A DNA stretch of 64,000 nt from CAYSCZ01 sp051155775 (GTDB lineage: Bacteria; Bacteroidota; Bacteroidia; Cytophagales; Cyclobacteriaceae): assembly GCA_051155775.1 (NCBI GenBank), contig DAXETV010000006.1:62001-126000 (forward strand), given 5' to 3'. Each line of letters opens with the position of its first letter. The stretch's first letter is position 1. The notes below the pieces were generated by a model, which did no database searches, was not told the origin of the DNA, and saw only the letters and a list, made by a program, of their open reading frames with translations. This document shows positions 53,129-62,993 of this stretch, piece by piece. Both the position numbers and the translations under genes were made by a program.

Positions 53129-55230
53129 AAGTAAAGAAATCCATATTGCTCAACGTTAAGATAGCCTACCTGGCGGTAGTGCTATTTTGTGTTGGTATTA
53201 TGTACCAATTAATAAGGGTACAATTTATGGATGGTGAAGAATGGAGCAATGTGGGTGAAAGTAATACATTCCGATACGAAACAATAAACGCAGTCCGGGG
53301 GAATATTTTTTCATCAAAAGGAAATCTATTAGCTACCTCACTTCCTATATACAAACTTTGCTTCGACCCTACAGTTGTAGATGGCGAAATCCTTGAAAAT
53401 AATATCGATACCTTATCTCAGTTGCTTGCAGGTTATTTGAGAAGAGACCCGCCTAAATATTACCGGGACTTAATACTCCAGGCCAGAAAACGGGATAACC
53501 GATACATCATCCTCAGCAATAAAAAAATAGACTACCGCGATAAGCAATTGATAGAGCGATGGCCTGTTTTTAATCTTGGAAGAATGAAAGGCGGTATTAT
53601 TTTCGAAAAAGTTAATGAAAGGTTTCAACCATATTCCTACCTGGGACATCGAACCATTGGTAGCGTTGACAATAATAACCGTGGCGTTGTAGGTCTTGAA
53701 TACAGCTTCAATCATTTTCTGGCAGGTCAAAATGGTAAAGCCCTTTATGAAAAAATGATTGGAGGTGGATGGAAGCCTATTTATGATGGCTCAACAACGG
53801 TACGCCCAAAACCGGGATATGATGTGGAAACAACCCTGGATATTGATTTACAGGACATCGCCAGTCAGGCTTTATTGGAGGCACTTGCCGAACATGATGC
53901 AGACTATGGCAGCCTGGTACTTATGGAAGTAAAAACAGGTGAGATTAAAGCAATCGCCAATCTTAGTAAAAATTCAAGAGGGTTTTATACAGAAAGATAT
54001 AATTACGCTGTTGGCAGCCAGGGTAGTCGAGAACCCGGGTCAACATTTAAATTGGTAAGCATGCTTGCCCTCATGGAGGTAGCTGGTGTTAAACTTACTG
54101 ATACCATCGATACCGGAAACGGTAGTTTTGAATTCTATGACCGGGTGATGAGAGACCATAAACCCGATGGCTTTGGAATATTGACTGTAAAAGAAATCTT
54201 TGAAAAATCTTCAAATATTGGTACCGCCAGGCTGGTTGCAAAACACTTTGGATCAAGACCTGAGGAATACGTCAATTTTGTAAAGAGTCTCCAAATTGGT
54301 AAGCCACTAGGGTTCCAACTGGTAGGTGAAGGTGAACCATACATAAAAGAACCTTCTGATTCATCCTGGAGTGGTGTTACTTTACCATGGATGTCTCATG
54401 GTTATGAAGTGAAACTGACCCCACTACAAACATTATCCATATTCAATGCAGTGGCAAATAATGGCAAGATGATCCAGCCTTTACTTGTAAAAAGAATCAA
54501 AGAAGCGGATAAAGAAATCCAGGAATTCCAACCTAAAGTGCTGAACAAGAAAATCTGCTCTGAACAAACCCTTACCAAAGCACGCCTTCTACTGGAAGGT
54601 GTTGTGGAAAATGGCACCGCCAGAAATATCCGAAGTAATAACTATAAAATAGCAGGAAAGACCGGTACGGCTATGAAATTCCGAAACGGAAGATACATCA
54701 ATGAATACTACACTTCGTTCGTAGGTTATTTCCCGGCAGAAGCTCCGAAATATAGCTGTATTGTGGTTATTGATAACCCTAAAGGATACAAGATTTATGG
54801 TAGCCTCGTTGCTGCGCCAGTCTTTAAAAAACTTGCAGATAATGTTTATGCTAAGGATATCAAATTGCATGATCCCACGGTGCCGGAAGTAGCGGCCATT
54901 AGTGATGGTGTTTTCCCTGTGATACGGTCAGGATATTATGAGGACCTAAGTTTCATTAGTAATCAACTAGGCATATCCAACCATTTGGAAAGTAAGGCTG
55001 ATTGGGTCCAAACAAAAATTGTTGGCAACTCAATCTTATGGAAACCCAATAAAATTGACAATGATGAAGTGCCTGATGTGCGTGGCATGACCTTTAGGGA
55101 TGCTTTATTCTTACTGGAAAACCTTGGGTTGGAAGTAGAAGCAAAAGGTATCGGCAGAGTGGTTAAACAATCACTTTATCCCGGGCAAAATTTTAAAGCA
55201 GGTTATACAATAAAGCTTGAACTCGGATAA
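53125..55230 (+). CDS. ftsI: Division transpeptidase FtsI (PBP3) with PASTA tail
   Basis: A 701-residue class B PBP that cross-links septal peptidoglycan. One membrane helix (about residues 10-28), a dimerisation domain, and a transpeptidase domain with SxxK at S306-T-F-K309, SSN at S362-N364 and KTGT at K512-T515. A C-terminal PASTA domain (VPDVRGMTFRDALFLLENLGL; about 645-701) is typical of Bacteroidota FtsI. The start is TTG within TTGA, overlapping the ftsL stop, and the stop overlaps the next start as TAATG, so translation is coupled on both sides. Confidence 0.96.
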   Translation: MKVKKSILLNVKIAYLAVVLFCVGIMYQLIRVQFMDGEEWSNVGESNTFRYETINAVRGNIFSSKGNLLATSLPIYKLCFDPTVVDGEILENNIDTLSQLLAGYLRRDPPKYYRDLILQARKRDNRYIILSNKKIDYRDKQLIERWPVFNLGRMKGGIIFEKVNERFQPYSYLGHRTIGSVDNNNRGVVGLEYSFNHFLAGQNGKALYEKMIGGGWKPIYDGSTTVRPKPGYDVETTLDIDLQDIASQALLEALAEHDADYGSLVLMEVKTGEIKAIANLSKNSRGFYTERYNYAVGSQGSREPGSTFKLVSMLALMEVAGVKLTDTIDTGNGSFEFYDRVMRDHKPDGFGILTVKEIFEKSSNIGTARLVAKHFGSRPEEYVNFVKSLQIGKPLGFQLVGEGEPYIKEPSDSSWSGVTLPWMSHGYEVKLTPLQTLSIFNAVANNGKMIQPLLVKRIKEADKEIQEFQPKVLNKKICSEQTLTKARLLLEGVVENGTARNIRSNNYKIAGKTGTAMKFRNGRYINEYYTSFVGYFPAEAPKYSCIVVIDNPKGYKIYGSLVAAPVFKKLADNVYAKDIKLHDPTVPEVAAISDGVFPVIRSGYYEDLSFISNQLGISNHLESKADWVQTKIVGNSILWKPNKIDNDEVPDVRGMTFRDALFLLENLGLEVEAKGIGRVVKQSLYPGQNFKAGYTIKLELG

Positions 55231-56384
55231 TGGTGGGCTCAAATACCATATCGAAAAATGTAGAAATGAAGTTGATCGGTATAACCGGCTCAAAGGGTAA
55301 AACTTCTTCCATATTTCTTCTAAATGAATTATTAAAAGCCCTCGGGCATAATTCAGTATATATTTCACATTCTACGAAATTACCCATTCACCCTTCCCGC
55401 TCTTTTGATAATAACCTTACAGACATCAATCATATGCTAAGTGATGTAGAAAATGAAGGGTTCACGCATTGCCTTCTGGAAATAGATAGTAAATTTTTGG
55501 ACTCAAATATTAATGATGGGTTACAGTTTTCCGGGGTAATACATACCAATACATCCAATGAAGGCTTCGGTGAAGGTAACCTTCAAAATAATATCTACTC
55601 GAAAAAATCGCTATTTGATGGCCTGAGTAATGGAGCCTTTGCGATAATCAATAAAGATGATAGGCGTGGAGAAATAATGCTTCAAAACTGTCATGCTAAA
55701 AAAAGTACATACGGTTTTAAAAACTTTAGCGATTACAAAGGTAAAATTCTGGATAGCAGTTTTCATGGCCTCGAACTTGAGATCGATGGTTCGCAAATAT
55801 GGTCCAGGCTGATTGGAAATAATCACGCCTATAATCTATTAGCAACCTATGCGGCAGCCAGACAGCTTGGAGAAAGTTCAGAGGATATCCTTGAAGTATT
55901 AAGTGCTATTAAAGCCATTCCGAACCGGTTCGAACCTGTTTTTTTATCAGAATATAAAATTCTGATCAGGGATATCGCAAATAATGCACACGCCATTGAT
56001 TATGCATTGAAAGCAATTAACAAATTGAATAAGTCAAACGGAAAAGTAATTACCGTCTTGAAGTGCAATGATCAAACAGATGTGGTTATGATCGAAGTGG
56101 CAGTGAAACAAAGTGAAGTAGTCATTATAACAAACGAACTTCACACGTCATCTACTGAATCGATTCCAAAAATCAAGGATATATTAAATCAAAACACGAT
56201 CAATAAAGTACTTGCGATAGAGGATAAAAAAGAAGCAATAAAGACGGCGTGTGTATTGGCAAATGATTTTGACATTATCCTACTGTCAGGACAAAATCCA
56301 GGCTACTTGTATGAGCGTGATAATGACGAGTATGTAAGTGACGACTATAAAATTTTATTGGAATATATAAATCATAACAACTAA
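55230..56384 (+). CDS. Degenerate MurE-like Mur ligase in the murE slot
   Basis: A 384-residue Mur-ligase-like protein where murE normally lies, between ftsI and mraY. MurE is usually near 490 residues; the N-terminal UDP-substrate domain is missing. The central domain keeps a P-loop (GITGSKGKTS, 17-26), a Lys pair (K125/K126) matching the carbamylated-Lys region, NKDD (141-144) and GNNHAYNLLAT. The FTNLtrDHLDYHG block has become HTNTSNEGFGEGN, the EvSSHaL block EIDSKFL, DYAHTPdaL DIANNAHAI, the diamino-acid-binding DNPR motif NELH, and GKGHE GQNPG. The C-terminal NRFEPV keeps the (G)RFE core. Either an altered ligase, a non-catalytic homologue, or a MurE of unusual substrate. The start is TAATG-coupled; ATG 55266 is an alternative. 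Confidence 0.75.
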   Translation: MVGSNTISKNVEMKLIGITGSKGKTSSIFLLNELLKALGHNSVYISHSTKLPIHPSRSFDNNLTDINHMLSDVENEGFTHCLLEIDSKFLDSNINDGLQFSGVIHTNTSNEGFGEGNLQNNIYSKKSLFDGLSNGAFAIINKDDRRGEIMLQNCHAKKSTYGFKNFSDYKGKILDSSFHGLELEIDGSQIWSRLIGNNHAYNLLATYAAARQLGESSEDILEVLSAIKAIPNRFEPVFLSEYKILIRDIANNAHAIDYALKAINKLNKSNGKVITVLKCNDQTDVVMIEVAVKQSEVVIITNELHTSSTESIPKIKDILNQNTINKVLAIEDKKEAIKTACVLANDFDIILLSGQNPGYLYERDNDEYVSDDYKILLEYINHNN

Positions 56385-56387
56385 GTA

Positions 56388-57581
56388 ATGTTCTATTACC
56401 TATTCAAGTATTTAGATCAAGCGTATGATTTCCTGGGAGCAGGAGTATTCCAATACATATCCTTCAGAGCAGGAATGGCCGCCATGCTATCACTGATTAT
56501 CACCATCTATTTTGGTAAACTGCTGATCCATAAACTGCAAAAATTCCAACTGGGTGAAAGCATCAGGGACCTTGGACTGGCCGGTCAGATGGAAAAACAA
56601 GGCACACCAACCATGGGAGGGATCATAATCATAGCGGCAATAATCATTCCGACATTGTTCTTTGCCCGAATCTTTAATGTTTATATCGTTCTGCTGGTTT
56701 TTACGGCGCTTTTCCTGGGGTTGATAGGTTTTATTGATGATTACCTTAAAGTAAAAAAGAAGAATAAATCCGGGCTATCTGGTAAATTCAAGGTTTTTGG
56801 GCAAATAACCGTTGGCTTGGTGGTAGGGCTCGTAATGATTTTTCACGAAGATGTTGTCATAAGGGAGTTCATGGAATCCGCGGGTGATAAGATTTTATAT
56901 GAGGACCATAAGCGCATCGTCACTACTATACCATTTGTTAAAAATAATGAATTTCAATATAGGTGGTTAGTCCCGTTCTTCCTGGAAGACTACACCTGGA
57001 TCATTTACATACTGCTGGTTATTTTTATTATCACGGCAGTATCCAATGGTGCCAACATTACCGATGGATTGGATGGGCTTGCAGCAGGCACCTCTGCTAT
57101 AATCGGACTCACGCTGGCCATATTTTCTTATCTCTCCGGTAATGCTATATTTTCCGATTATCTGAATATCATGTTTATTCCCAATCTTGGGGAATTAACC
57201 ATATTCTGCTCCGCTTTTGTTGGTGCCTGTGTTGGTTTTTTGTGGTACAATTCATACCCGGCCCAGGTATTTATGGGAGACACGGGCAGTCTTTCTCTCG
57301 GAGGAATAATTGCTGCCATCGCTTTAATTGTTAGAAAAGAGCTGCTAATACCCATATTGTGTGGCATTTTCCTAATAGAAAATCTATCGGTCATTATTCA
57401 GGTAAGTTATTTCAAGTATACCAAAAAGAAGTATGGTAAAGGAAGAAGGATATTTAAAATGTCTCCACTCCATCACCATTACCAAATGCTCGATATACCG
57501 GAATCTAAAATTGTGACCAGGTTCTGGACGGTTGGGATATTATTGGCAATAATCACTTTAGCAACCTTAAAACTTAGATAA
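56388..57581 (+). CDS. mraY: Phospho-MurNAc-pentapeptide transferase
   Basis: A 397-residue membrane enzyme that makes lipid I. About ten helices are seen. Catalytic blocks are DDYLKVKKKNKSGL (about residue 117), ANITDGLDGLAAG (about 223), FMGDTGSLSLGG and the MSPLHHHYQM histidine loop (about 360). The length is a little above the E. coli enzyme, as usual in Bacteroidota, because of an insertion near residues 160-200. Starts 3 bases after the MurE-like gene. Confidence 0.97.
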   Translation: MFYYLFKYLDQAYDFLGAGVFQYISFRAGMAAMLSLIITIYFGKLLIHKLQKFQLGESIRDLGLAGQMEKQGTPTMGGIIIIAAIIIPTLFFARIFNVYIVLLVFTALFLGLIGFIDDYLKVKKKNKSGLSGKFKVFGQITVGLVVGLVMIFHEDVVIREFMESAGDKILYEDHKRIVTTIPFVKNNEFQYRWLVPFFLEDYTWIIYILLVIFIITAVSNGANITDGLDGLAAGTSAIIGLTLAIFSYLSGNAIFSDYLNIMFIPNLGELTIFCSAFVGACVGFLWYNSYPAQVFMGDTGSLSLGGIIAAIALIVRKELLIPILCGIFLIENLSVIIQVSYFKYTKKKYGKGRRIFKMSPLHHHYQMLDIPESKIVTRFWTVGILLAIITLATLKLR

Positions 57582-57603
57582 AACAGAATAAAATTATAAG
57601 ACC

Positions 57604-57981
57604 ATGGAAATCAAAGAATTAATCGAAAGAAATAACAAGTTTATTTCTCAAGTTTCTCAACTACCGGATTTGTTCAACGATGATATATTGTTGGGCATAA
57701 GTTCGGAGCTAATGAAAAGCGCCAGGAACATCTCAAAAAAATTCGCTTCTATAACCAAAGAAACAAATGAGATGAAATTTAACAGTTGTATGACAGCTTT
57801 AGAGGATGAAACTGATGAAGTGATGTTTCAACTTGACAGACTTGAAAGAATGGGCAAGAAGATCAAAAACCCTGCAATTGACCAACTGGTTAAGGAAGGG
57901 TATGATTTATTAGCCGGCTATGCCATCGCATCAGACTTTATTGTTAGCTCCAGAACAGACATAAGCGAAGACATTATTTAA
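57604..57981 (+). CDS. Four-helix-bundle (S23/IVS-like) protein inside the dcw cluster
   Basis: A 125-residue all-helical, acidic protein. The middle resembles the S23/IVS-type four-helix-bundle family: SARNISKKFASITKETNE is placed like the usual SIPxNIAEGxxR block, followed by a LEDETDEVMFQLDRLERMG segment like the ETqL..a..lG block. The match is weak and from memory. The family has no fixed biochemical role. It is transcribed with the cluster, 22 bases after mraY and 10 before murD, a place where no gene is expected, so it may serve lipid I synthesis or MurD. No signal peptide or membrane helix. Confidence 0.5.
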   Translation: MEIKELIERNNKFISQVSQLPDLFNDDILLGISSELMKSARNISKKFASITKETNEMKFNSCMTALEDETDEVMFQLDRLERMGKKIKNPAIDQLVKEGYDLLAGYAIASDFIVSSRTDISEDII

Positions 57982-57991
57982 CCTATACCCT

Positions 57992-59365
57992 ATGAAACAG
58001 AAAATTGTCATACTTGGGGCTGGTGAAAGTGGAGTCGGTGCAGCAATTCTTGCCGCGTCAATGGAGCAGTATGACGTTTTTGTTTCTGATTCCGGAAATA
58101 TAAAGAAGGATTTCGAGGAAGAGCTGCTTCGACACAAAATACCTTACGAAAAAAATAAGCACTCTGAAAGTATAATTCTCTCTGCCAATAATATCGTGAA
58201 GAGCCCGGGAATACCCGACAATATTCCGCTATTGAATAAGGCAAGGAATGAGGGCATTTCTGTTATCTCAGAAATTCAATTTGCTTATTGGTATGCATCG
58301 GGTAAAATAATTGCCATCACCGGTACTAATGGAAAAACCACCACCGCAAATCTTACTTATCACCTTTTGAAGCAAGCGGGATATGACGTGGGACTAGCAG
58401 GGAATGTTGGCAATAGTTTTGCGAGAATGGTTGCTGAGGAACCCCATAATTATTATGTATTAGAAATCAGTAGTTTCCAGCTGGATGGCATTACTGACTT
58501 TAAGCCTGATATTGCAGTAATCCTGAACATCACACCTGACCACCTGGATAGATATGGTTCGATGGAAAAATATATAGCATCCAAATTTCGCATCACACAA
58601 AATCTATCCAGCAAACAAACATTTATTTATGTCTTGGATAATATCCGCATCAAAAAAGAAATCAAGAAAAGAAATATTGAGGCTTCAATGTTTGCCATAT
58701 CACTTACTGATCGAATGAGTAGGGGTAGCTATATGGTTGATGATCATATCATCTTCAAATTGAATGCACATGAACCTGTTACCAAAATACCGGTATCTGA
58801 TATTTCACTCATCGGCAGGCATAACCTTATCAACAGTATGGCTGCATCTATGAGTGCGCTGTTTCTTGGTGCAAAATTAAAAGATATTATCACAGGCCTA
58901 AGAACATTTCAAACAGTGCCCCATCGTTTGGAAGTCGTGGAAGTAATCAGTGGCATTAGGTTTATAAATGATTCAAAAGCAACCAACGTTGATTCAGTTT
59001 TCTATGCCTTGGATGGAATTGATAATAATATCATATGGATAGCAGGAGGCATAGATAAAGGCAATGATTATGACCAACTGGATGATCTGGTAGCAAAAAA
59101 AGTGAAAACGCTTATCTGTTTGGGAAAAGATAATGATAAGCTAATAGAGCATTTTCAAGGCTTAATCCATAGCATTTATTCAACCCGGTCTATGGACGAA
59201 GCAGTTCAGTCTGCTACTGAAAACGCCTCCCCCGGTGATGTCATATTACTTTCCCCCGCATGTGCCAGTTTTGATCTTTTTGATAACTATGAAGCAAGGG
59301 GGGAAGCTTTTCGAATGGCTGCAAAAAAAATAAAGCATGGTTTCAATACAATTAATGAAGGGTGA
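57992..59365 (+). CDS. murD: UDP-MurNAc-L-alanine:D-glutamate ligase
   Basis: A 457-residue cytosolic ligase. The N-terminal UDP-binding domain has ILGAGESGVGAAIL, the central domain ITGTNGKTTTANL (about residue 107 on) and EISSFQLDGI, then LNITPDHLDRYGSMEKYIASK with its Lys; the C-terminal domain has FINDSKATNVDS and IWIAGGIDKGNDY. All the motifs missing in the MurE-like neighbour are intact here, which makes that protein's losses more striking. Confidence 0.97.
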   Translation: MKQKIVILGAGESGVGAAILAASMEQYDVFVSDSGNIKKDFEEELLRHKIPYEKNKHSESIILSANNIVKSPGIPDNIPLLNKARNEGISVISEIQFAYWYASGKIIAITGTNGKTTTANLTYHLLKQAGYDVGLAGNVGNSFARMVAEEPHNYYVLEISSFQLDGITDFKPDIAVILNITPDHLDRYGSMEKYIASKFRITQNLSSKQTFIYVLDNIRIKKEIKKRNIEASMFAISLTDRMSRGSYMVDDHIIFKLNAHEPVTKIPVSDISLIGRHNLINSMAASMSALFLGAKLKDIITGLRTFQTVPHRLEVVEVISGIRFINDSKATNVDSVFYALDGIDNNIIWIAGGIDKGNDYDQLDDLVAKKVKTLICLGKDNDKLIEHFQGLIHSIYSTRSMDEAVQSATENASPGDVILLSPACASFDLFDNYEARGEAFRMAAKKIKHGFNTINEG

Positions 59366-59368
59366 ATC

Positions 59369-60520
59369 ATGAGGGAATGGACACATAAATATCTAAAAGG
59401 AGATCCTATAATATGGTTTATTGTCATAACATTGTCGCTCTTTAGTATTCTGGTTGTTTATAGCGCAACAGGTTCTCTTGCCTACAGAAAGATGGGTGGT
59501 GATACTGAATATTATTTATTCAAACATACCACGCTTGTATTTTTAAGTTTGTTTATTATGTGGCTCGCCCATTGGCTGGATTACAGGTATTATGCGGGTG
59601 TCGCCAAGATAGCAGTCGTTCTATCCGTTCCATTATTATTGATCACCTGGCAATTTGGCGTTAATATCAATGAAGCGTCACGGTGGATCAGCATACCAGT
59701 GATCAACTATGCCTTCCAACCATCTGATCTGGCCAAACTTGCTTTGATCGTTGCTCTCGCAAGGATGCTATCCAAGAAACAAAAAGACATTAAGGACGTA
59801 AAAAAATCGCTCATCCCAATGCTAGGCTGGATTGGTGTTATTTGTCTGTTAATAGCCATGACCAATATTTCATCGGCTATGTTGCTCTTCATAACCTGTC
59901 TGCTTCTAATGTTTATCGGTCGGGTACCGGTTAAGTATTTGGCATTGCTTATTGGAATAGGTATAGTAGCCATTGCCATAGCTTTTTCAACCGGGCAACG
60001 TGGAAAAACAGCCATAAGCAGACTGGAAGACTTTTTTATCAAAAAAGAAATTCCTTACCAGGCTCAACAATCTTTCGTGGCTATTGCCACCGGTGGAGTT
60101 ATTGGCAAAGGTCCGGGACAAAGTGATCAAAAAAACTTCCTGCCCCACCCCTACTCAGATTTTATTTATGCCATCATTATAGAAGAATATGGATTGATCG
60201 GTGGGATAATTATCCTGAGTATGTATCTGATCTTATTACAGAGAGGGGTGCATGCCATGGCAAAAAGTAAACACCCATATGGTGGTCTGCTAGCAGTAGG
60301 ACTTAGTTTCGCGCTGGTTATCCAGGCAATTGTCAATATGGCTGTAGCAGTGGGTTTAGGCCCTATTACAGGATTGCCCCTTCCCTTGTTAAGCATGGGC
60401 GGTACTTCCCAGCTTTTTACTGGATTGGCTTTAGGTATTATCCTGAGTGTAACCAGGGAATATTACCAGTCCGATAAGCAAAAAAATACGATCAATAACG
60501 AAAAACTAGAAGCAGCATGA
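59369..60520 (+). CDS. ftsW: Septal peptidoglycan glycosyltransferase FtsW
   Basis: A 383-residue SEDS protein with ten membrane helices that polymerises septal glycan with FtsI. Family blocks: DYRYYAGVAKI, RWISIPVINYAFQPSDLAKL, NFLPHPYSDFIYAIIIEEYGLIGG and the C-terminal GLPLPLLSMGGTSQLF. Its stop overlaps the murG start (ATGA). Charged tail after residue 365. Confidence 0.95.
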   Translation: MREWTHKYLKGDPIIWFIVITLSLFSILVVYSATGSLAYRKMGGDTEYYLFKHTTLVFLSLFIMWLAHWLDYRYYAGVAKIAVVLSVPLLLITWQFGVNINEASRWISIPVINYAFQPSDLAKLALIVALARMLSKKQKDIKDVKKSLIPMLGWIGVICLLIAMTNISSAMLLFITCLLLMFIGRVPVKYLALLIGIGIVAIAIAFSTGQRGKTAISRLEDFFIKKEIPYQAQQSFVAIATGGVIGKGPGQSDQKNFLPHPYSDFIYAIIIEEYGLIGGIIILSMYLILLQRGVHAMAKSKHPYGGLLAVGLSFALVIQAIVNMAVAVGLGPITGLPLPLLSMGGTSQLFTGLALGIILSVTREYYQSDKQKNTINNEKLEAA

Positions 60521-61626
60521 CCACCGGTGCAACTTACAAGATAATTCTTAGCGGGGGAGGAACAGGTGGACACGTATATCCAGCAATTGCTATAGCAAAT
60601 GCACTCACCGCTATAAACAAAAATGTTAATATCCTTTTTGTAGGTGCTTTGGGTAAAATGGAGATGCAAAAGGTACCTGAAGCGGGTTATAAGATCATCG
60701 GTTTACACATCTCAGGAATACAGAGAAAATTTTCTTTGAAAAACCTCCTTTTCCCGGTAAAGCTACTCACCAGCATTATAAGGTCTTTCGCAATCATTCG
60801 ATCATTCAAACCCGATGCAGTAATTGGTGTAGGAGGTTACGCCAGTGGTCCCATCTTATATGCTGCCTCCAGAAAGAAAATACCTTCCTGTATTCAGGAA
60901 CAAAATTCATATGCGGGACTCACTAATAAGTGGCTGGCTAAGAAAGTTGATAAGATATTCGTGGCATACCCTAATATGGAAAAATACTTCCCCACAGAAA
61001 AGATCGTTCTTACCGGAAACCCTGTCAGGCAAGATATTTTTAATATTGAAGCTAAAAGAACTGATGCTTTTAAAAATTTTGACCTTCAGCCGGATAAGCA
61101 AACAATTCTTATGCTGGGCGGAAGCCTTGGCGCAAGAACCATCAACGAAAGTACCTTAAATGGTTTGGAATTATTGATCAAAAACAATATCCAACTGATA
61201 TGGCCTTGCGGAAAACTATACCATGAAAATATGAAGGAAAAAACGGACGGGAAGCTCACAAAAGATATAAAATTATTGGAGTTCATTACAGAAATGGATC
61301 TGGCGTATGCCGCTGCTGATATCATAATATCCAGGGCCGGGGCAATTTCAATATCAGAGTTAGCAATTGTTGGGAAGCCTGTAATTCTGGTTCCTTCGCC
61401 TAATGTAGCTGAAGACCACCAAACCAAAAATGCCCGGGCCCTGGCAGAAAAAAATGCTGCCATTATGATCCTTGATTCCCAGGCAATAGAAAGTTTGATC
61501 CCAAAAGCCATTGAACTCTTAAATGATCATAAAAAAAGAAATGAATTGAGCGAAAACATTAAAAAATTTCAACAATTAGATTCTGCTAATAGAATCGCAG
61601 CGTCAATAATAAAGTTTATAAATTGA
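60517..61626 (+). CDS. murG: Lipid II synthase MurG
   Basis: A 369-residue GT28 transferase that adds GlcNAc to lipid I. The N-terminal SGGGTGGHVYPAIAIANAL loop, the VIGVGGYASGPILYAA block, QEQNSYAGLTNK, and C-terminal MLGGSLGARTINES and ISRAGAISISELAIVGKP are conserved. It overlaps ftsW by 4 bases (ATGA) and murC by 4 bases (TTGA). Confidence 0.97.
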   Translation: MTTGATYKIILSGGGTGGHVYPAIAIANALTAINKNVNILFVGALGKMEMQKVPEAGYKIIGLHISGIQRKFSLKNLLFPVKLLTSIIRSFAIIRSFKPDAVIGVGGYASGPILYAASRKKIPSCIQEQNSYAGLTNKWLAKKVDKIFVAYPNMEKYFPTEKIVLTGNPVRQDIFNIEAKRTDAFKNFDLQPDKQTILMLGGSLGARTINESTLNGLELLIKNNIQLIWPCGKLYHENMKEKTDGKLTKDIKLLEFITEMDLAYAAADIIISRAGAISISELAIVGKPVILVPSPNVAEDHQTKNARALAEKNAAIMILDSQAIESLIPKAIELLNDHKKRNELSENIKKFQQLDSANRIAASIIKFIN

Positions 61627-62993
61627 AATTAGATAAGATCCATAGCGTATATTTTTTAGGCATAGGGGGCATCGGGATGAGCGCTTTGGCTCGATGGTTT
61701 GCCCACGCAGGCAAAAATGTGTCGGGTTATGACCGCACGTCTACGGATCTTACTACTAAGCTACAATATGAGGGGATTCCCATACATTTTTCAGATGATA
61801 TTAATTGTATAGATGAACAGGTTTTGAATAACCCGGGTGAGAGCTTGATCATCTACACCCCGGCCATACCAAAAGACCATAAAGAATTCAATTATCTTAA
61901 AGAAAAAGGATTCTCCATAAAAAAAAGGGCTGAGGTGTTGGGAATAATTTCCAGGGCACATTTTACCATCGCTGTTGCTGGTACTCATGGAAAAACGACT
62001 ACCTCATCTATGATTGCCCATATTCTTCATCACAGCGAGCATGGCTGTTCTGCATTTATTGGTGGCATTATGACAAATTATGAGTCCAACCTCATTATTG
62101 GAAGTGTTAATGATCCCGTAGTGGTGGAAGCCGATGAGTTTGACCGGTCGTTCCTTCACATAAATCCTGATATTGCCATAGTTACTTCCTTAGATCCTGA
62201 CCACCTCGACATTTATGGTGATCACACTTCCATGACTGAAACATTTAGTCAATTTGTGGGGAATACTAAAAAGGGTGGAACACTAATTATAAACACGCAA
62301 GTAAATATTCAGAAACCAGCAATAAATCTTATCTCTTATTCTGATGGTGGAAAAGCTTTTAGCGGCAACATCCAAATTCAGGATGCTGCAATGATGTTTG
62401 ATTATTACGGCCCCGGACACAATATAGAGGCCATAAGTCTATCCCTTCCGGGCGTGCATAACATCAATAATGCGGTAGCCGCTATCACATCGGCACTTCT
62501 TTTAGGTGTTCCCCCAAAAAAAGTTAAAGAGGCATTAAAGCGTTATAAAGGCGTTAAAAGAAGGTTTGAATACATCATCAAATCGGATGGCTTCATATTC
62601 ATTGATGATTATGCCCATCATCCCAAAGAAATTGAAGCTTTAATCAGCAGTGTCAAAACTATGTATCCGGATAAAAAGATTACCGGCATCTTTCAGCCGC
62701 ATTTGTATAGCCGTACCAGGGACTTCATGAAGGACTTTGCTGAAAGCCTGGAGCCATTAGATGAAGTCATTTTACTCGACATCTATCCGGCCAGGGAAGA
62801 ACCATTGCCGGGGATAACATCTGAAGTTCTGCTTGGAATGATAAAGAATCCTAAAAAGAAACGGTTAAAGAAAGACCAGTTAATAAAAGACTTAATGAAT
62901 AATGAACTGGAGGTACTGCTCACCATCGGAGCGGGAGACATTGATCAATTAGTAAGACCGATTGCGCAAGCATTAAACCCAGGTAAATCATGA
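61623..62993 (+). CDS. murC: UDP-MurNAc:L-alanine ligase
   Basis: A 456-residue ligase that adds the first amino acid of the stem peptide. Motifs are FLGIGGIGMSALARWF, VAGTHGKTTTSSMIAHIL, VVEADEFDRSFL, TSLDPDHLDIYGDH and FIDDYAHHPKEIEALI. The start is TTG in a TTGA overlap with murG, the same design as ftsL/ftsI. Its stop overlaps the ftsQ start by 4 bases (ATGA). Confidence 0.97.
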   Translation: MKLDKIHSVYFLGIGGIGMSALARWFAHAGKNVSGYDRTSTDLTTKLQYEGIPIHFSDDINCIDEQVLNNPGESLIIYTPAIPKDHKEFNYLKEKGFSIKKRAEVLGIISRAHFTIAVAGTHGKTTTSSMIAHILHHSEHGCSAFIGGIMTNYESNLIIGSVNDPVVVEADEFDRSFLHINPDIAIVTSLDPDHLDIYGDHTSMTETFSQFVGNTKKGGTLIINTQVNIQKPAINLISYSDGGKAFSGNIQIQDAAMMFDYYGPGHNIEAISLSLPGVHNINNAVAAITSALLLGVPPKKVKEALKRYKGVKRRFEYIIKSDGFIFIDDYAHHPKEIEALISSVKTMYPDKKITGIFQPHLYSRTRDFMKDFAESLEPLDEVILLDIYPAREEPLPGITSEVLLGMIKNPKKKRLKKDQLIKDLMNNELEVLLTIGAGDIDQLVRPIAQALNPGKS

